Below, one piece after another: positions 4,996-5,008 of a stretch of DNA of 5,008 nucleotides. The translations under genes were made by a program, and so were the position numbers. The notes below the pieces were generated by a model. It ran no database searches and had not been told where the DNA came from. It was given only the letters and a program-made list of their open reading frames with translations. The stretch lies in assembly GCA_964407285.1 (NCBI GenBank), contig CAYOVG010000439.1, forward strand, positions 1 through 5,008, in the 5' to 3' direction. Numbering within the stretch: the stretch's first letter is position 1; each line of letters starts with the position of its first letter. This DNA is from CAYOVG01 sp964407285. Lineage in GTDB: Bacteria > Desulfobacterota > Syntrophobacteria > Syntrophobacterales > Syntrophobacteraceae.

Positions 4996-5008
4996 CGCCT
5001 GCAGCCGT

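Overview
The window reads as a chromosomal stretch of a GC-rich bacterium, probably a proteobacterium. A sulfate-reducing or syntrophic deltaproteobacterium (Desulfobacterota) would fit the style of the genes and intergenic repeats, but that placement is an impression and not a result. Five genes are well supported: tRNA-Lys(UUU), tRNA-Glu(UUC), panB and panE, all on the minus strand, and an XRE-cupin transcription factor on the plus strand.

Positions 1 to about 1200 hold no convincing intact gene. The tract looks decayed. It has one clean 45-codon reading frame (299-436), a short frame at 889-1014 that faintly resembles the C-terminal end of a tyrosine recombinase, a REP/MITE-like inverted pair with a run of ten Gs (1017-1089), and a weak minus-strand terminator near 209-241. 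Decayed mobile DNA beside tRNA genes would be a familiar arrangement, but this is inference.

Positions 1203-1512 form a compact minus-strand tRNA operon: a promoter with a perfect TTGACA -35 box, tRNA-Lys, tRNA-Glu, then a strong intrinsic terminator. Positions 1513-2020 carry no gene. They contain a 261-bp element bounded by imperfect 32-bp inverted arms (1644-1904) and a GC-rich hairpin behind panB.

Positions 2021-4213 carry panB and panE, which encode two successive steps of pantothenate (coenzyme A precursor) synthesis: hydroxymethylation of 2-oxoisovalerate to ketopantoate, and NADPH reduction of ketopantoate to pantoate. They lie in the same direction but are split by a 408-bp gap. That gap holds three 11-bp direct repeats running straight into a perfect 7+3+7 palindrome (3175-3217), the best candidate for an undescribed regulatory site here. 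Divergent from panE, at 4387-4995, is the XRE-cupin regulator. Its AT-rich control region has a near-consensus promoter and several internal repeats. Whether the regulator controls panE, itself, or genes beyond the right edge cannot be decided from this sequence. No clearly new multi-gene system is visible.
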